From Acanthaster planci (lineage: Eukaryota > Echinodermata > Asteroidea > Valvatida > Acanthasteridae): a DNA stretch of 64,000 bases. Positions 1 to 14,000 of this stretch are shown piece after piece. The stretch's first letter is position 1, and the number at the start of each line of letters is the position of its first letter. Below the pieces are notes generated by a model. That model had not been told where the DNA came from, did no database searches, and saw only the letters and a program-made list of their open reading frames with translations. A program made the position numbers and the translations under genes. The stretch lies in the NCBI RefSeq assembly GCF_001949145.1, contig NW_019091380.1, forward strand, positions 2,205,248 to 2,269,247. Direction: 5' to 3'.

Positions 1-245
1 TTGGCTCTCTTATCCCATCACCTCCTTCAATTGTCATTGTCATTCTCTATGAAAGAGGAAATGCACCACACATCAACATCTCCACTGGCTCTACAGTGGC
101 AGGCTGGCCAGTTTGCATCTGACCACACATTTTTGTCAAGATTTACAAACTGAAGATCTGAAAGCTTTCGGTTCTGATGTTTGTTTTTTTTCCCCTTTGG
201 GAGCATTATGTATTTTGGATCACTTCTTATTTTCCTGTTTTTCAG
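1..245 (+). other. Intron of VPS35L upstream of the first visible exon
   Basis: The sequence ends in a pyrimidine-rich tract and a cag acceptor at 243-245, directly before the first recognisable VPS35L exon. I see no coding signal in it on either strand. Confidence 0.6.
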
Positions 246-3200
246 ACGGATGCTGGTGGATTTAAGAAGAACCAACTGGATGACTCCTTTGAGCCCTGGT
301 CCAGCAAGAAAGCTACCATCCTCAGCAAGTACACCACCTCCGAGAAGCTCTCCATCACCACGGTAACCTCAGCCAAAGATTTCCCTCCTTCCAAAATATC
401 AAGAATATCCCAACTGTTCTCCCCAAAGGTCATCTCGAATTTCAACCAAACAAATGACACCCAGAAAGAGTTTGTTTCCAGATGTGGTTGGAATTCAGTC
501 AGCCTGAGCTGACCCACACACCAAAGCTTGCTCAATTTGAAGAATTTTTTCCATGTGACATTTCTTAATTTACCTCGCATTTATTGGTCTTTATTTCACA
601 GAGCTTCCTCTCCACTGCAGGTCGAGAGAAAGGTAAAAGTGTTTTATTTCCTGTATTTGTACGTCATGCTAGATCAGATCACCACCGAGCAATTCATAAA
701 CAGTACATCTAGTTATATATGTCTAATGAAACCCAACAGGAAACTCTAAAATGAGACATTAATAACTTTGGATTTATATAGAATGTATACGTACCTGTTG
801 AGTTTTCAACTCAAGTGTAATAGTTCAGCAACTTTCCTAACACAGTACTCAACCCCTGGTCAGATATGGGATCTTTTATGCCATATGGTACAAGCACAGT
901 CCTTGAGGATAATGTACAATGCTCTATAAATGTCTGCTTACATAAGCCACTAAGTGTATAATTTCCACGTTAACCACAGGTACTTCAGAGAAAAAAAGGC
1001 TCTTCTGTCTGCTTGAGACGTATACATCGTCATCACGTCTGGTTAATGTGTACAAAGCATGTACTCATTTCACTGGTGTACACCCCGAAAACTGACCCTG
1101 TGTTTCCACAAATGATAACCACAAATTGCAGGGAACAGACATGATCTCTAAGCACCACTAAGCCCTCAGAAGTAAAAATGCAGAATACTGTTACTAATGT
1201 GAAATTGTCTCATGGATAACACCATTTTTTGTGCTCATTCCGTGGAAAAATTAGTCACACATGTACATGTGTCAAACAAGCATGTGCATATTGTGTGCCT
1301 GTCACTCTTAAGATTAGCAAACTGCAGTTCTTGAACTATTATAAATCCCATCACTTACCAATGAGAAAACCTTAAGGCAAGTGGTTTGCGGTGCCACCAT
1401 GTAGCTTGAAAGGTCTGACGGACAGAGCACACTGTCTGAAACTTAAAGAGATCTTTCAAGCTTCATGGTGTCACCGCAAACCACTTGCAAACCTTCGCAT
1501 CTTATTTAAGATATTTTTAGGCCATGCGTAGGATTTCTAAACAAACCTATTCTATTTCCGGTAGCAACTGTCAAGTCCCAACCAGCAGCACAGAGCACTG
1601 TCACAGACAAAGTGAAGAACCGACTAGAGCAAATTGATGATTTTGAAGAGGTGAGGCAGTGGAACTATTCGTATTTTGAGTTCAAAGTGGCAGCGTTTGG
1701 TCTAATCAATCCATTTGTAGGAGAAGCAATGCGTTGTCTGTCTTCATTAATTTAATTAATGGGCCAGGCTTTGTAGAATATGCCCATTTAATTACATCCT
1801 TTTCATTCAAATATTTAGAATTGAAACAGTTATTTAAAAATATCCATTTTTGTTCCTGTCAGATATGAGAGATTTGTGTTTACTCAATTCTCAATTGGTC
1901 TTGAGTGCTCTCTGCTGTGCATACCATTGATTAGGCCGCTAAACACTTTTTGCGGTACTGCATGGACTGTGTGTTATGATGTGGCATAAGATTTAACCCT
2001 GTCTATTTCAGGGCTCCGTGAAAGAGATGTTGAACTTGAGTCAACAGGATTATGTTCATCGGATTAACGAGTTGAATCAAGCCCTCATCAGTGCTTGGGA
2101 CCAGGACCAGAAAGTGAAGGCACTCAAGATAGCCATACAGGTTAGTGATGACGTGTGGTGAATCGGACGCAACGGCTGTACGGGGATGCAGGACCCTGTT
2201 GCATTTTGCCGTCAACAGCGCTCTTTAGCCTAAACTACCAATTCTGAGATAATGGCAGCCAGTCCCATTGCGCACTGCCAACATGTTGGATCCTATGGTA
2301 GCTGGCTGGCTTGGACCTTGTGGTTGTTTAGCCCTGAGATAGCTGATGTACTGCACCCTGGTGCAGCAATTAGGCCCCTCATTCGTGCAGGGTCTGTAAC
2401 CAAGACACTCTCTAGGTAGTTAGGGTTAAAAAGTCGATTATGCATGCAGCAACGTGTGATCACGATCAAACAGCAAAGTTGCTGGTGAAAGACATGCAAG
2501 TAGGTGATAGAGTTAGGCTCAATAAGCCAGTTCAGCTTAACACTTTCGGTGCCCATGAATATTCAGTAATGTTACCCAAGAGTGCCCTATGTTTTGGGCT
2601 TTTTGAAATTCTTCGCTTTCACTATCCATACTAAAATCAGAAGAATGATTGGTTTCTCCGTTCCCCTGATCATTATTTTTCTTCATCACCTTCTGACTCA
2701 TAATCTTGGTCTGATGGTTTATCATTTGAACCCAAAAAGTAATCCTTTCGCTGTCCGAATCAGCAAAATACTCACAAACTTCTTCTGCAGAAAACCCCGC
2801 ACGTTTACTGGAGGCTGCCATCTTCACTACGACGTGCGCCCTGTTTGGAACCAAAAGAAGTCAATGAAAAAAAGTCATACATGAAAGAAAATCCACACAG
2901 ACATCGACTGATACGCCCTCTTGTGACTTTTGACTCTACATAAAGTTATGAACAGGAAAAATTGAGAAACTTGAGATTGTACATGTACGGCGTTGGCATT
3001 GAAAGTATTAATGTCTTTGATCTTTACTTCATCTTGGTTGACCCTTTAGAGTCATCAAAATCTGAACTCAACTTGACTGTTAAAATTTAAACTCAAAAAT
3101 GAGCATTTTTCAAACTTAAAAATTGTGCAATTTATCAGTTGATGTATCTTATATTGTTCTCTTGTTAAAGTTTAAATCATTTAGTTGAATTTTCAATTTC

Positions 3201-4992
3201 TAACAGTGTTCCAAGCTGTTGGCAGACACATCTGTAATACAGTTCTACCCAAGCAAGTTTGTTCTGATCACCGATATCCTGGACACATTTGGTAAGAACT
3301 ACTTCCAGTTGATAATCCATCTTTTCTTCGTCTCATTCCAGTAATCAAGAACATCTCTTTTTACTTTTGCAGAAACAAGTATTTTAAACGATAACATTGT
3401 CATGGATACCACGGTTCTTGTTATCATTTTTACCTGAGCCATTCTTATCACTTATGTTATCACAGTTTAGTGCATTTTCTTTATTATTTTCACTGCACCG
3501 TACTCACCATACTCACTGTACTCACCGTACTCACCGTACTCACAGTACTCACCATACTTACCGTACTCACCATACTCATCATACTCACCATATTCACCAT
3601 ACTCACTGTACTCACCGTACTCACCGTACTCACCGTACTTACCGTACTCACCATACTCATCATACTCACCGTACTCACCATACTCACCATACTCACCACA
3701 GTCTCCACCACAGTTGTTTTGCTTTTGCTGCAGGCATTTTTGTTATCTTCATTTTCATCATCACCACAACGATCATCCCTCAACGCCATCACTGTTATTG
3801 GCACAGTGACTGCCGTCGCCACTACATTGACAGTCTTCACCATCTCTGCCATCATCCTTACAACATTCACCCCATCATGCAATCACCACCACAATTAATG
3901 CTGTCATTGTTATCATCGTCATAGTCACCACCATCTCCTGCATCAGTGTACCAGTTACACCACCGTCACCTCTACCACCACCACAGTCATCACAGTCATC
4001 ATGCAACCCTAACCGGTGACCTCGTATTGTCTTAACCATTTCCTCTATCCAACATCAATTGTATTTATATTCCATTCTTTTCAGGGAGGCTTGTCTACGA
4101 CCGCATCCGCCGCAAGTCTACCTACATCCCCTCCGGTGGCACCACCCCCCAGATGCTCCCAGAGGACTTTGAGCCTCACCAGGTCCCTGACTCGGCCAAG
4201 GAAACCTGCCGTAACTGGTTCTTCAAGATCGCTTCCATCAGAGAGCTCATCCCAAGACTGTATCCTTGGCTGTTTGTGAAAAATAAAACTGACAGTTTCA
4301 AAACTGTTCTTTATCCCCCTGCAATGCATTTATAAGTCAAGTTGTACTTTCAGAGACCAGTTCTAGTGATCAAGAACACAAGCCATCACTGAGATGGCAA
4401 GGCATTCACGCACAGGTTACAGGTACTTTTGTCATGACTCTTCAACCATTCGGGTTTTGACAGCGTCTCAAACTGAAAACCTTCAACATGCATATGAATA
4501 TTGTACCACCACATTAACCACTTCCTGCTGGGGCAGTTATCAATGTTGATGATGCTGGGCTTTCTGTTTTCAAAATTCTTTAAAAATTCCTATCTTCATT
4601 TTCTGGACACTTACAAACACGTGAAGGACTGCCTGGTGGCCCCTCTAGCCTGACAGACAAAATCTATTGTCGCCTGGGTTTTCAGCCAGGCCTGCAGCCT
4701 TGTAAAAGAGTCCAGATGGTGCGGTGTTATACAAGTGTCGTTTGTTCACAATCCTGGCTCAGTGCACTGCTGACCTCTTTTCATACTGCTGCCAGTGTAT
4801 CCACTGAGAGAGATTTTTTTTTTTGGGTAGTGGGGAGAGACTGTGAATTAACCTTAACTGGTTCCCTACAGCTATGTTGAGGCTGCAATCATGGGTTGTT
4901 ACAGCTTTTTAACAACCGGGTAAGCGGAATTTAGTTTATCTGCCCGCCTTTGGAGATTTTTTTCTTTTTGGGCATTGTTTGTTTTGTTTTGT

Positions 4993-5027
<35 letters not shown>

Positions 5028-8000
5028 TTTGACAATCTCCACGGGTACCATAAAATTAAAAACAGACAATAATACAATATAGCAGGATACAAAATACATG
5101 TATATCCGAGGGATTGTCAAGGATAACCCAAAAAAGCTGGAAACAGGGTATTTCCATTGTGGTCCTCTACATGAAAAGACATGAACATCCATATGCATAT
5201 ATATATAATTAAAACTAAACAGACTCATACAAGGCGTTATATCAGAAAAGAAATTAAAATTTGTCAATAAGAAAGAGCAATTTAAAATTAGATTACATAT
5301 GAAATTGAAACCCAGAAAGTTATCAAACACATGTATATCACAGAAATGAGACAAACAAACCAGACAACGTTCGACCAAGTCAGAAGTCTTAGGTGTCCGT
5401 CATGGTGTATCTTGTCCAATGTAAGCAGAATAGAATGAAATTAATCCTGCTGGTTAAAACCACTTGCAAGAAAGACCATTAACCTATGAGACTGTAAATT
5501 GACTTTTCAAAAGGGTTTCATGTTATTTCAATCTATCAAAATTCATCTTTCTTGGTTTTTCCCAAACATAACTCCCTGGTGTGTGATCGGATTCAAATTA
5601 ATGAAGTTGTTGGCAAGCAAAACTGATCAGTTTTGATTCAGTTGTCTCGTTTTTATTTTCAGCGAGTATGAGCAAGCATTGCTACGACTAACAAATCAAA
5701 TGAGAGGCATAGGAGATCCCCTGGTGGCCATCTATGCAAGGGCATACCTGTGTCGGGTAAGAAAACTTTCCCCAAAGCTTAAGGAAAAAATTAACTCGGG
5801 GACTCTGAAAAGTAAATTTCCTTTCAAATTCTTGATTTTGTTGCATGTTGAGTTATTACCCTATTCACAGCATTGGGTGTACGAATAAGATCCGCACAGA
5901 GGCCATAAAGTTTTAGCTCAGTTTCCGTCACTGTTTCCTCTAACGTGATGATGCTGTATATATAGGTGAACCCAGCGTTTTGCATTTGTACTCATTTTAA
6001 TCTCATAATCTGTGTTTGTCTTTCCCTACCATCACACGTACGCATTTCAAATTCTCAACAAAACTAATTTCAAAATGCGTATTAATAGTTGAATGAGAGG
6101 GTTTTAAAGTAACTTTTGTATAATGCAGCACTGATCATAAAATTAGAATTGCATGAATAATTATGATTGGTGATTAATGAGTTGCTTCCACATTCTGTCA
6201 GAAGTTGTCTGATTCATTAATGTCCAGTGTGATTACAATCTTGACAGGTTGGCATGGCTGTAGCTCCTAACGTTCGCACTCACCTGATCAACAACTTCTA
6301 CGATTTCCTGTCTTCGTACTCTCAGGTACATAGCTGTCCAGTATTTGCTTGTTTAATGACATACCCGGGAACTCATTTTTGTCAGGAGCACAACGGGAAC
6401 ACGGCAAATTTTCAGAGGGAAGTATCGTGTTCTCAAAAGGAGTGTTCCGGGCCGAATCGGAATGTTCCATCTTCTGATGAGGCATTCCTTTAGCAAGTTA
6501 CAAGCAATACTCTGCCCAAGTGGCTGCAAATTTTTTCCTTTGATTACATAATATATGATGACAATAATATTATATATGTCATGCGTTCCATTCCTGGCGA
6601 ACTCGCCATGTGCTTCACACCATTTCGTCCCAGCTCACTAGGATCGGGAACAGTCCTCAAAACCATCTCATCTCTCTAGGGAGGATGCAACCATGGGTGA
6701 ACTATTTTAAGCAGTACAACGTCAATCCATCACAAATGACCGTCTCAGCCCTCACAGGTAGCTACTTCTGCTCCCTGAGTGTCAAGAGACGAGTGAGGGT
6801 GTCAAGTGACATGCCCTAGGTTACAGCTTGTGCCCCATTGCACCTTACATTTCAGAGGTATTCTTTATTTTGTTGTAGCTCCACAGTGACAGCGTTCAGA
6901 ACGTCCTAGCCATCCAACGTGTGGAGATGGCCGACTACTTGTCTCTCTACTCGCCAGCACTGGATTGGATATTGCAATGCATTGCACATCAGGCCACGGA
7001 GGTAAACCTCGAATAAAACACCTCAGTTTGTCCTGCCGGATTTCAATCTCATGGCTTTCCAAATTATGTTTCTTGTACGCAAAATGAGATCAGATCCCCT
7101 TTGAATCACTCTGCCACTTGATTTCTTTCCACTTGCTTTTTTGACCAGGAGATCTTGACTGAGATTCTTGGCAAATGCAAGAAGCAGTGCAACAAGTAAG
7201 TGAACAAGAACATAGAATTTTTCTTCAGAGCACTGACCGTTTTTTCTTATAAACATGTAGCAACCTTTTTTTATCTATGTTAAGCCACTGAATGTAACAA
7301 GACTTCAGACTTTGGACTTGTAAGAAAGGTGTTGTGCTGTTAGCCCAAAACATTGACCTTTGGTGCCACTTTTGGTATTGGCCAGTATGGGCGATCCCCA
7401 CATTTCTCTCGAATGTTTTTTTGTCAGTTGAAAATTTGTCACCCACAATATGCTCTTTATCTAGATATTCAAAATTTAATTTTGACACTAGTGCCCTGTT
7501 GTTGAACTCCATCATGTCTGCCTTCAAGCCGGAGTTTATTGCCAGCAGGGCCCTCGGATTCACTGATCTTATCAAGGAATGTGAAGAAGCTGGATTTCCC
7601 AAGGTACCAACACTTGCTAAGTGTTCTTGTTTCAAATACTCAAAGCACAAACCCTGATGAATGTTTTGCCACAAAACTTACATTAAGATCAAAACTGAGT
7701 TAATTGGTTTTCTGAAGCAAGTTGGTTTGCCCTGTCACCTAGTTATCTATGTTGGTGAGTAGAAACCAAGCATTTTGCAAGCTTAGAGGCTGAATTTTTG
7801 GGGTTTTATTGATAAATCTCTGTACCTTGAAGGTAGCATTGTCTGACTTTCCTTCTGTTCAGTGAAAAAAGGTCTGATGTTTGGTTGTTAAAGGGCAAAT
7901 AAAGAGTGGGTATTGCAGATATTTACCAGGAATAAAGTGAGAAATTACTTACTGGTGGTTGGACCAGTTTTTGAAAGTTTTGATGTAGCTGTTGTGGTGA

Positions 8001-11000
8001 TAGTCTAGGCAGGCCTGTAATTACAGTTATATGATTAAAAAACACATTAACCAATAAAGTATAAAAATCCTCAAAAGTCTTTCACCATAGCCAGTACAAA
8101 ATTCCACTTGACACAGTATTGCATTTTTGTTGGTGATAATACTGTTCCACCTTCAACATTTGTATTTTGTCAATTTTTATGGCATTTACAGCACCACCTG
8201 TATCGATCTCTGGGTACCAACTTGGCGCTGAGCGATCCACCCCAGCAGCAGAGATTGACAGTGCTGAATGAAGTCTGGAAGACTGTCATGAAGCTACGCA
8301 ATCCAGAGGTAGGTAACTAGACTGGTTGAGTCTTACCTTTGAGCGGGGTTGAACTACCAGGGTTAAATCTAACCACTGTTGGAACCATTGATGTATTGTA
8401 CCTGAGTACATTCAATTGTTGGCACTGATATTTTGTCGGGTCTGTATTTTATCAGACATCTGACTCCATTGACAATTTGAACCAGCTTTACATTGTCAGG
8501 TACTTACTATTTTAGTTGTGGGTTCAATGCAAGGGGAGTTTAGTGCAGTGCATTTACCTAGATTTGTATTACAAGGGTTTTCATTTTAACAGCAGTATGT
8601 TACCAGAGCTCCATTCATTAATCATATTTTGCCATGTTTTCAAGTGACATCAGTGAGTTACAACTTTAAGTTGGCGACACCCTAGGTGATATCAGAAGTT
8701 TAATATTTCCTGGTTTTAACAATCATTAATAAGATGGGGGCCGGTGTAGGGTCCTGAATCAGCAGGGTACAATTTAATTAGAGGACTTTGTTTAGTGTGT
8801 AAAATCTGATGACAATATGTTGTTGTGGTTATAATAGTGATACACGGGTAGAAATGGATTTTTTCAAAATAATCTCATTTGCAATTGAGTCCACTCTGAG
8901 CAGAGATTTTGAAGTTATTTTAAGAATTTCTCTTTCTCTTTTGTTCCTTGTTTCAGGACTACATCGGTTGTGCCGAGATCTGGATTGAGTATCCGTGCAG
9001 ACACTTCACTGTAAGTTGCCAACTATCTGTCCGTTTATTGAGTCTTTCAACTTTGGATTTTAGTACCGAATTGTAATAATTACATGATATTTGAGAGAAG
9101 AAAACATTTGACATAAAATCTGTCAGATATGAAAGTGAAAGGTTTGCCTCAAGTTTGCAGTGTGACTGAACAGGGTTGCAAAGTTCCAAATGTATCTGGT
9201 GCACAAGGGCAAGTGGGAACCAGTTTAAAACTGGTTTCCATTTTCCCCATTTAATAAATTATTCATTAAAATAAGTGGAGTAAAATTTTGCTGAGCAAAA
9301 CTATCTGGCTTGGCAAAATGTGTTCTATGAAATTGGCCTCAACGGTGGGCATTGTTAAATCGACTGATATTACAATATTTCAATTTCTTATGCAAACTCT
9401 CTTGGGTAAAAAATGTTCTTGTTCTTTTGTAGAAAAAGGAAGTGAACACCATCTTGGGTGACATCATCAAGCACATGACCCCTGACCGTGCATTTGAGTC
9501 GTTCTATCCTCAGGTATGGAAATCAAGTCTAGTCCTTATAGCCAACATTTCAAATTTTGTCGTATTACAATTTCCAGTTTGTTTTATGTGCCGGTACAAT
9601 TTGCCTAATTATCGATCAGGCCGTCTCAGAATTTTTCAGAGCACATGAAAAGGAAATTGTCATTCTTTTTGAAATTCCTTCTTACCCTTAAATTTTGGTC
9701 ACTGCTATTGACTGAAATTTTAACAGCTTTTAGCATTTCCATTTAGACCATTTTAATTCATGTAAATCTTACACCTGGATTTTTGTGCGTACTAAGAAAT
9801 GGTCGCACAGAAAAAGGAGATAAATTGCAGAATTTAAGTACAGTAAAACAGGGGTTAAAACTTCAATTAAAATTCAATTGGACCCTTCCCCCAAACTGAA
9901 CTATATCAGTAAACAAAAGTTGGTTTCATTTATCCTCATGAATATTCATTCATGGTTTGTATTTGTTGGTTTGATTTCAGTTACAGTCAGTGATGTCCAA
10001 AGTCTTGGCCCATATCAAGGATTTCTCTGCATTGCTGTCAATGGTAAGTTGACTTTCCTTCTGACCTTTTCTCTCTCTGGTTGGAAATGAAATTTTACAG
10101 CATGCATAGCTTGTGAAGATCAGGTCATGAATAAGGGCCCTAAAAATTAGAAAACTACCTAAAATGCGATAGAACTACTCACTTGAGCACTTGAGAGTAG
10201 GTTAGAGCCCTGCTGTTGTAAACTTTCTGACTGAAATTGACATCTTGCATATATTGGCCAGTGTGAGACACAATATTTATAGAAAGCAAGGGATTTTTAG
10301 CTCAAGTCGGAGAGTGTCGGAAATTATCTTTATGAGATTGTTGCATTATTTGAGAATTGCCCGACCATTAGTATTCTTCCGAAATGTTGTGTACCAGAAC
10401 CTGTAGTAAACTGTTGACTTTGCATCATGCATCGAGCATTACTCAATTGGAGTATGGGTCACTGGGTAACTACATATGGTTTAGCAGATGTTGTAAGTGC
10501 CTCACAGCATCATTCAGGTCCCAAAGCTTTCTGGACTTGACTTTAATCGACATGTTGTGGTCGGTTCAAAGTTTAGGAAAGCAGTTACTTATCTGCTTTG
10601 AAGAGTAAGGTGGTAGCTTTGTAACCAAGGAATTGGAATTAAATTTCTCTCAAGTTGTTGTTTCTTTTCCTCTGTGCCCAGGACAAGTTCATGCCAATGG
10701 TGGATATGTTCCAGAAGGACGTGGTAAAGGTGGAGCTTTGCCGGTCCATCATAGAGGCATTCTGCCGTAACCAAGAGAAAGTGACAAATGATCCAGTCAT
10801 CATCAACGCTCTCATGTTTGTCTGCAAGACCATGCACGACTCCCTCAAGTAAGTGCAGAGCTCTTGTGGGTCATGTGACTCTTTTTTTTCTGAAAGTCTT
10901 ATAAAAGTCTTCTAAGCGGTTTTTAGCAACTATCAGGCTTTTTTTCCGTCGTATTGCAATGAGGCTCTTCAAGCCAGCATCTGCATCGCCTGTCACTTGC

Positions 11001-14000
11001 ACCAAATGACTAAATGAGAATATTTCTGCCTGAATTGGATGCTGGTCCACCATCGGGAGGGTGGGTGGAGAAGTGTGAAAAAACAAAAATGAAAGAAAGT
11101 TATCCACACTACGGCAGAGTTCTATGATTAAATAAAGGACCGTCGTTCAAACATTCCTGTGGGTCATGTGCCCATCTTCAACAGACAGCAGTGTACATTC
11201 TTTGAAAGGTTATTTGTGTTATTTGAAATGTTCATTGAGGTTTCTGAACAAGACTTGAACAGAAAAACCAGACTGCATTCCTCTGTTTTACAATATCTTT
11301 CTCATCCTTGTTGATTGTATTTCATTTCTCCCATCAGTGCCCTGTCTTTGGAAGACGATGTCCGAGAAATTGGCCGACTGATTGCCGGCTTCGTCAGAAA
11401 AGTAAGAATTTGTTTTTGTTTGAGAATATATCGAGCCAGTGTTTAAACTAGGAAAATAAATGAAAATTGCCAAATAATGGATGTTGGAGACAGCGTCAAG
11501 GAAACGTGAAGGAACAATAGGTCTTTCTCATTTGACGCCGTCTTTGTAGGAAACTCAGAGCTGCTTTTTCAGCTCCATCAAGTGCCTTTGTGCACAGTTT
11601 GTGCAAATGTTCCATACACGCATGCATGTTGATCCAAATATCGTCAAAGCACAGCGTAAATGAAACGTGTCACGAAAAATACAAAACTTGTGCACGCGGC
11701 AGCCTGTAGGAAGTGATGTCATTTGAAACAGACTTATTGAGAATTTGTTTCATGATGTTTTTTCTCGACAGATTTCATTCGGCCGAGATTTTGAGCAACA
11801 ATTGAGCTTCTACGTCGAGGCTCGTGCCAACTTCAGCAATATTGACAGTGTGCTGGTCGCATTGGTACAGGTAAGATTGCACCAGACTCTCCACGCATAG
11901 GAACTGAATAGCAAGCACAGCTCCGGAGGAAAAGGGCATATGGTCTAACATTATCTTCATGCACCTTCCTCCTGAAAAAACTTGCTTATGGCTTGATGAG
12001 AGACAACATACGGGGGCCTGGACACAAGCATTTTAAATTCTGAAGGTGTCAGGGTTGAGTCCTTCAGTCATTGTTTTAATTGTCCAACCAACAACTGAAG
12101 AACTGTGCAGTACAAGAACAGCTCTTAGCAGAGGAAAAACCATGTGCTCGCCTCATGCAAGGTGCCAAAATGCCACAAGATTGGTAATTTTCAATATTCA
12201 GATGGCAGCTTCCACCGTTTTCCTCCTGCTTACTACAAGCAAATGACAATTGTTTCATGCAGATGCCTTGTACCTGAATTGTTAAACAAAACTGGCAGTT
12301 ATTTGCATGGGGTAGAAAAATCTATTGCCCTGTTAGTTTAACGGGAAAGAAAAAGGTTACAGATTAACTGAAGTAGTGGATATGGATGAAGGCTTCCTAG
12401 GCCTGTCCCTGAAGAGAAATAGAGAAATTGGAAGGGAAATTCTGACAGTATTTCTTGTCTGTACTCTGTCTTTCATTTAGTGCGTAAATCAGTTGGCATC
12501 AGAAACAAGAACTGTCATGAAAGGAAACCACTCCAGGAAAACTGCTGCGTTTGTCAGAGTGAGTAGACCAATTCTTTCAAGTCTTCTTTACTATCAGTGC
12601 AAGTGGAATATATTTGAAAGTCTGGAGACCTGTAGACTTATTCATTAACCCTAACCCCCTAGGGTGTGTGGAAAATCATATTAAACTTGGAGGATTGAGG
12701 ACTGTTAGGGTTAACCAGAATTACGCTAGTGGGGCCAGACTAGTGCATTTTAGTGACTCTTTGACCAATTTCATTTCTTTGAGAAATTAATGTCATTCCA
12801 TAGGGACTCTTCTGAAACACACGTTGCATCGTATTCAAATTGAAGATGGTGCTGTGGGATTACTTACAACAGTTCTATTGTTTTATGCTCACCTCGCTCA
12901 GCCACGCATTTGCATGAATTGCACAAATGATTTTCAGTTGAATGCGTACAGAGTCTTTGTCATAAGCTTTCTTTTTCGATGTGTAAAGCATACTTTTGGA
13001 AGACGTTTAGGCTTCAGTCCAAATGGGTCATCATCTGCAGTGATGCTATTTTCGTTGTCACCTGTTGGACATATTCTCGTTCTTGTGATTTCCCCGCAGG
13101 CTTGCGCAGCGTATTGCTTCATTACCATCCCTTCCATCGTCGACATCTTCCATCGGCTGAACCTCTACCTCCTGTCTGGTCAGGTTGCCATGCTCAACCT
13201 GGCCCTGACACAAGGTGAGGGACAATTTCTCTCCTATTGGCCTGATGTAAGAATCACTTAGGGCGCTCTGATCTTGTGAACGGTGTACAGGGCATGCAGC
13301 TGATTGCCTGCTGAACGAATTTAGTCAAATGAAACTAATCACAGAAGTTTTAGAGCATAACATGACGAGAAACAGGTAAGGGAGTTTTGGTTTGTGATTG
13401 AATTTTTGAATAGGGGATCTGAGGTTTGAATCCAGTTGCTCTTTTTGTGTTGTGTCCTTAAGCAAGCCATTTTACCTTGACTTGCTTCGCACCACAAGGG
13501 GGTGTAAATTGGTTCCAACGTTAGCCAGGTGGTAATCCACTGAGTTATGAAATCCCATCCCAAAGGGAAATAGAATATATTCCAAACTGTTTTGTGCCAA
13601 AGACACAGATAACAGACACAGACAAATAAAAAGACTCTACCCTTTCGTTTTATCATCAAAATGTTGGTGTGTCATCTTTGAGATTTGGGTTCAAATCATA
13701 CCTGGACTGCCATTTGAACCAGGTTTGCACTGCACACCCATTTTGTTTTTTTTCAGGGTTTTTGGGTCAATTGTGAATCATTTCTCAGGGTTTCCCCAGG
13801 TATGAATGCTAGGGGTACCGTGGTTGTATAGAGGGTTTTCACATGGCATAACATCACAGGTAAAGGATTTCAGGAAGCGTACCGTGGAGGCGTGAGCATT
13901 TTGGAATCTGTATGTTTCTGTTGGTAATTTCATGTACGCCAGAATATTGAAAGACTTCAAAGGTACACGCCTTGCACATCTTTGGAAATTGAATGCTGAT

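Noticed and set aside
3397-3924. Long His/Thr- and Leu/Thr-rich open frames on both strands
   Set aside because: They come entirely from the 9-bp tandem repeat and the CAC-rich stretch; the region is an intron of VPS35L.
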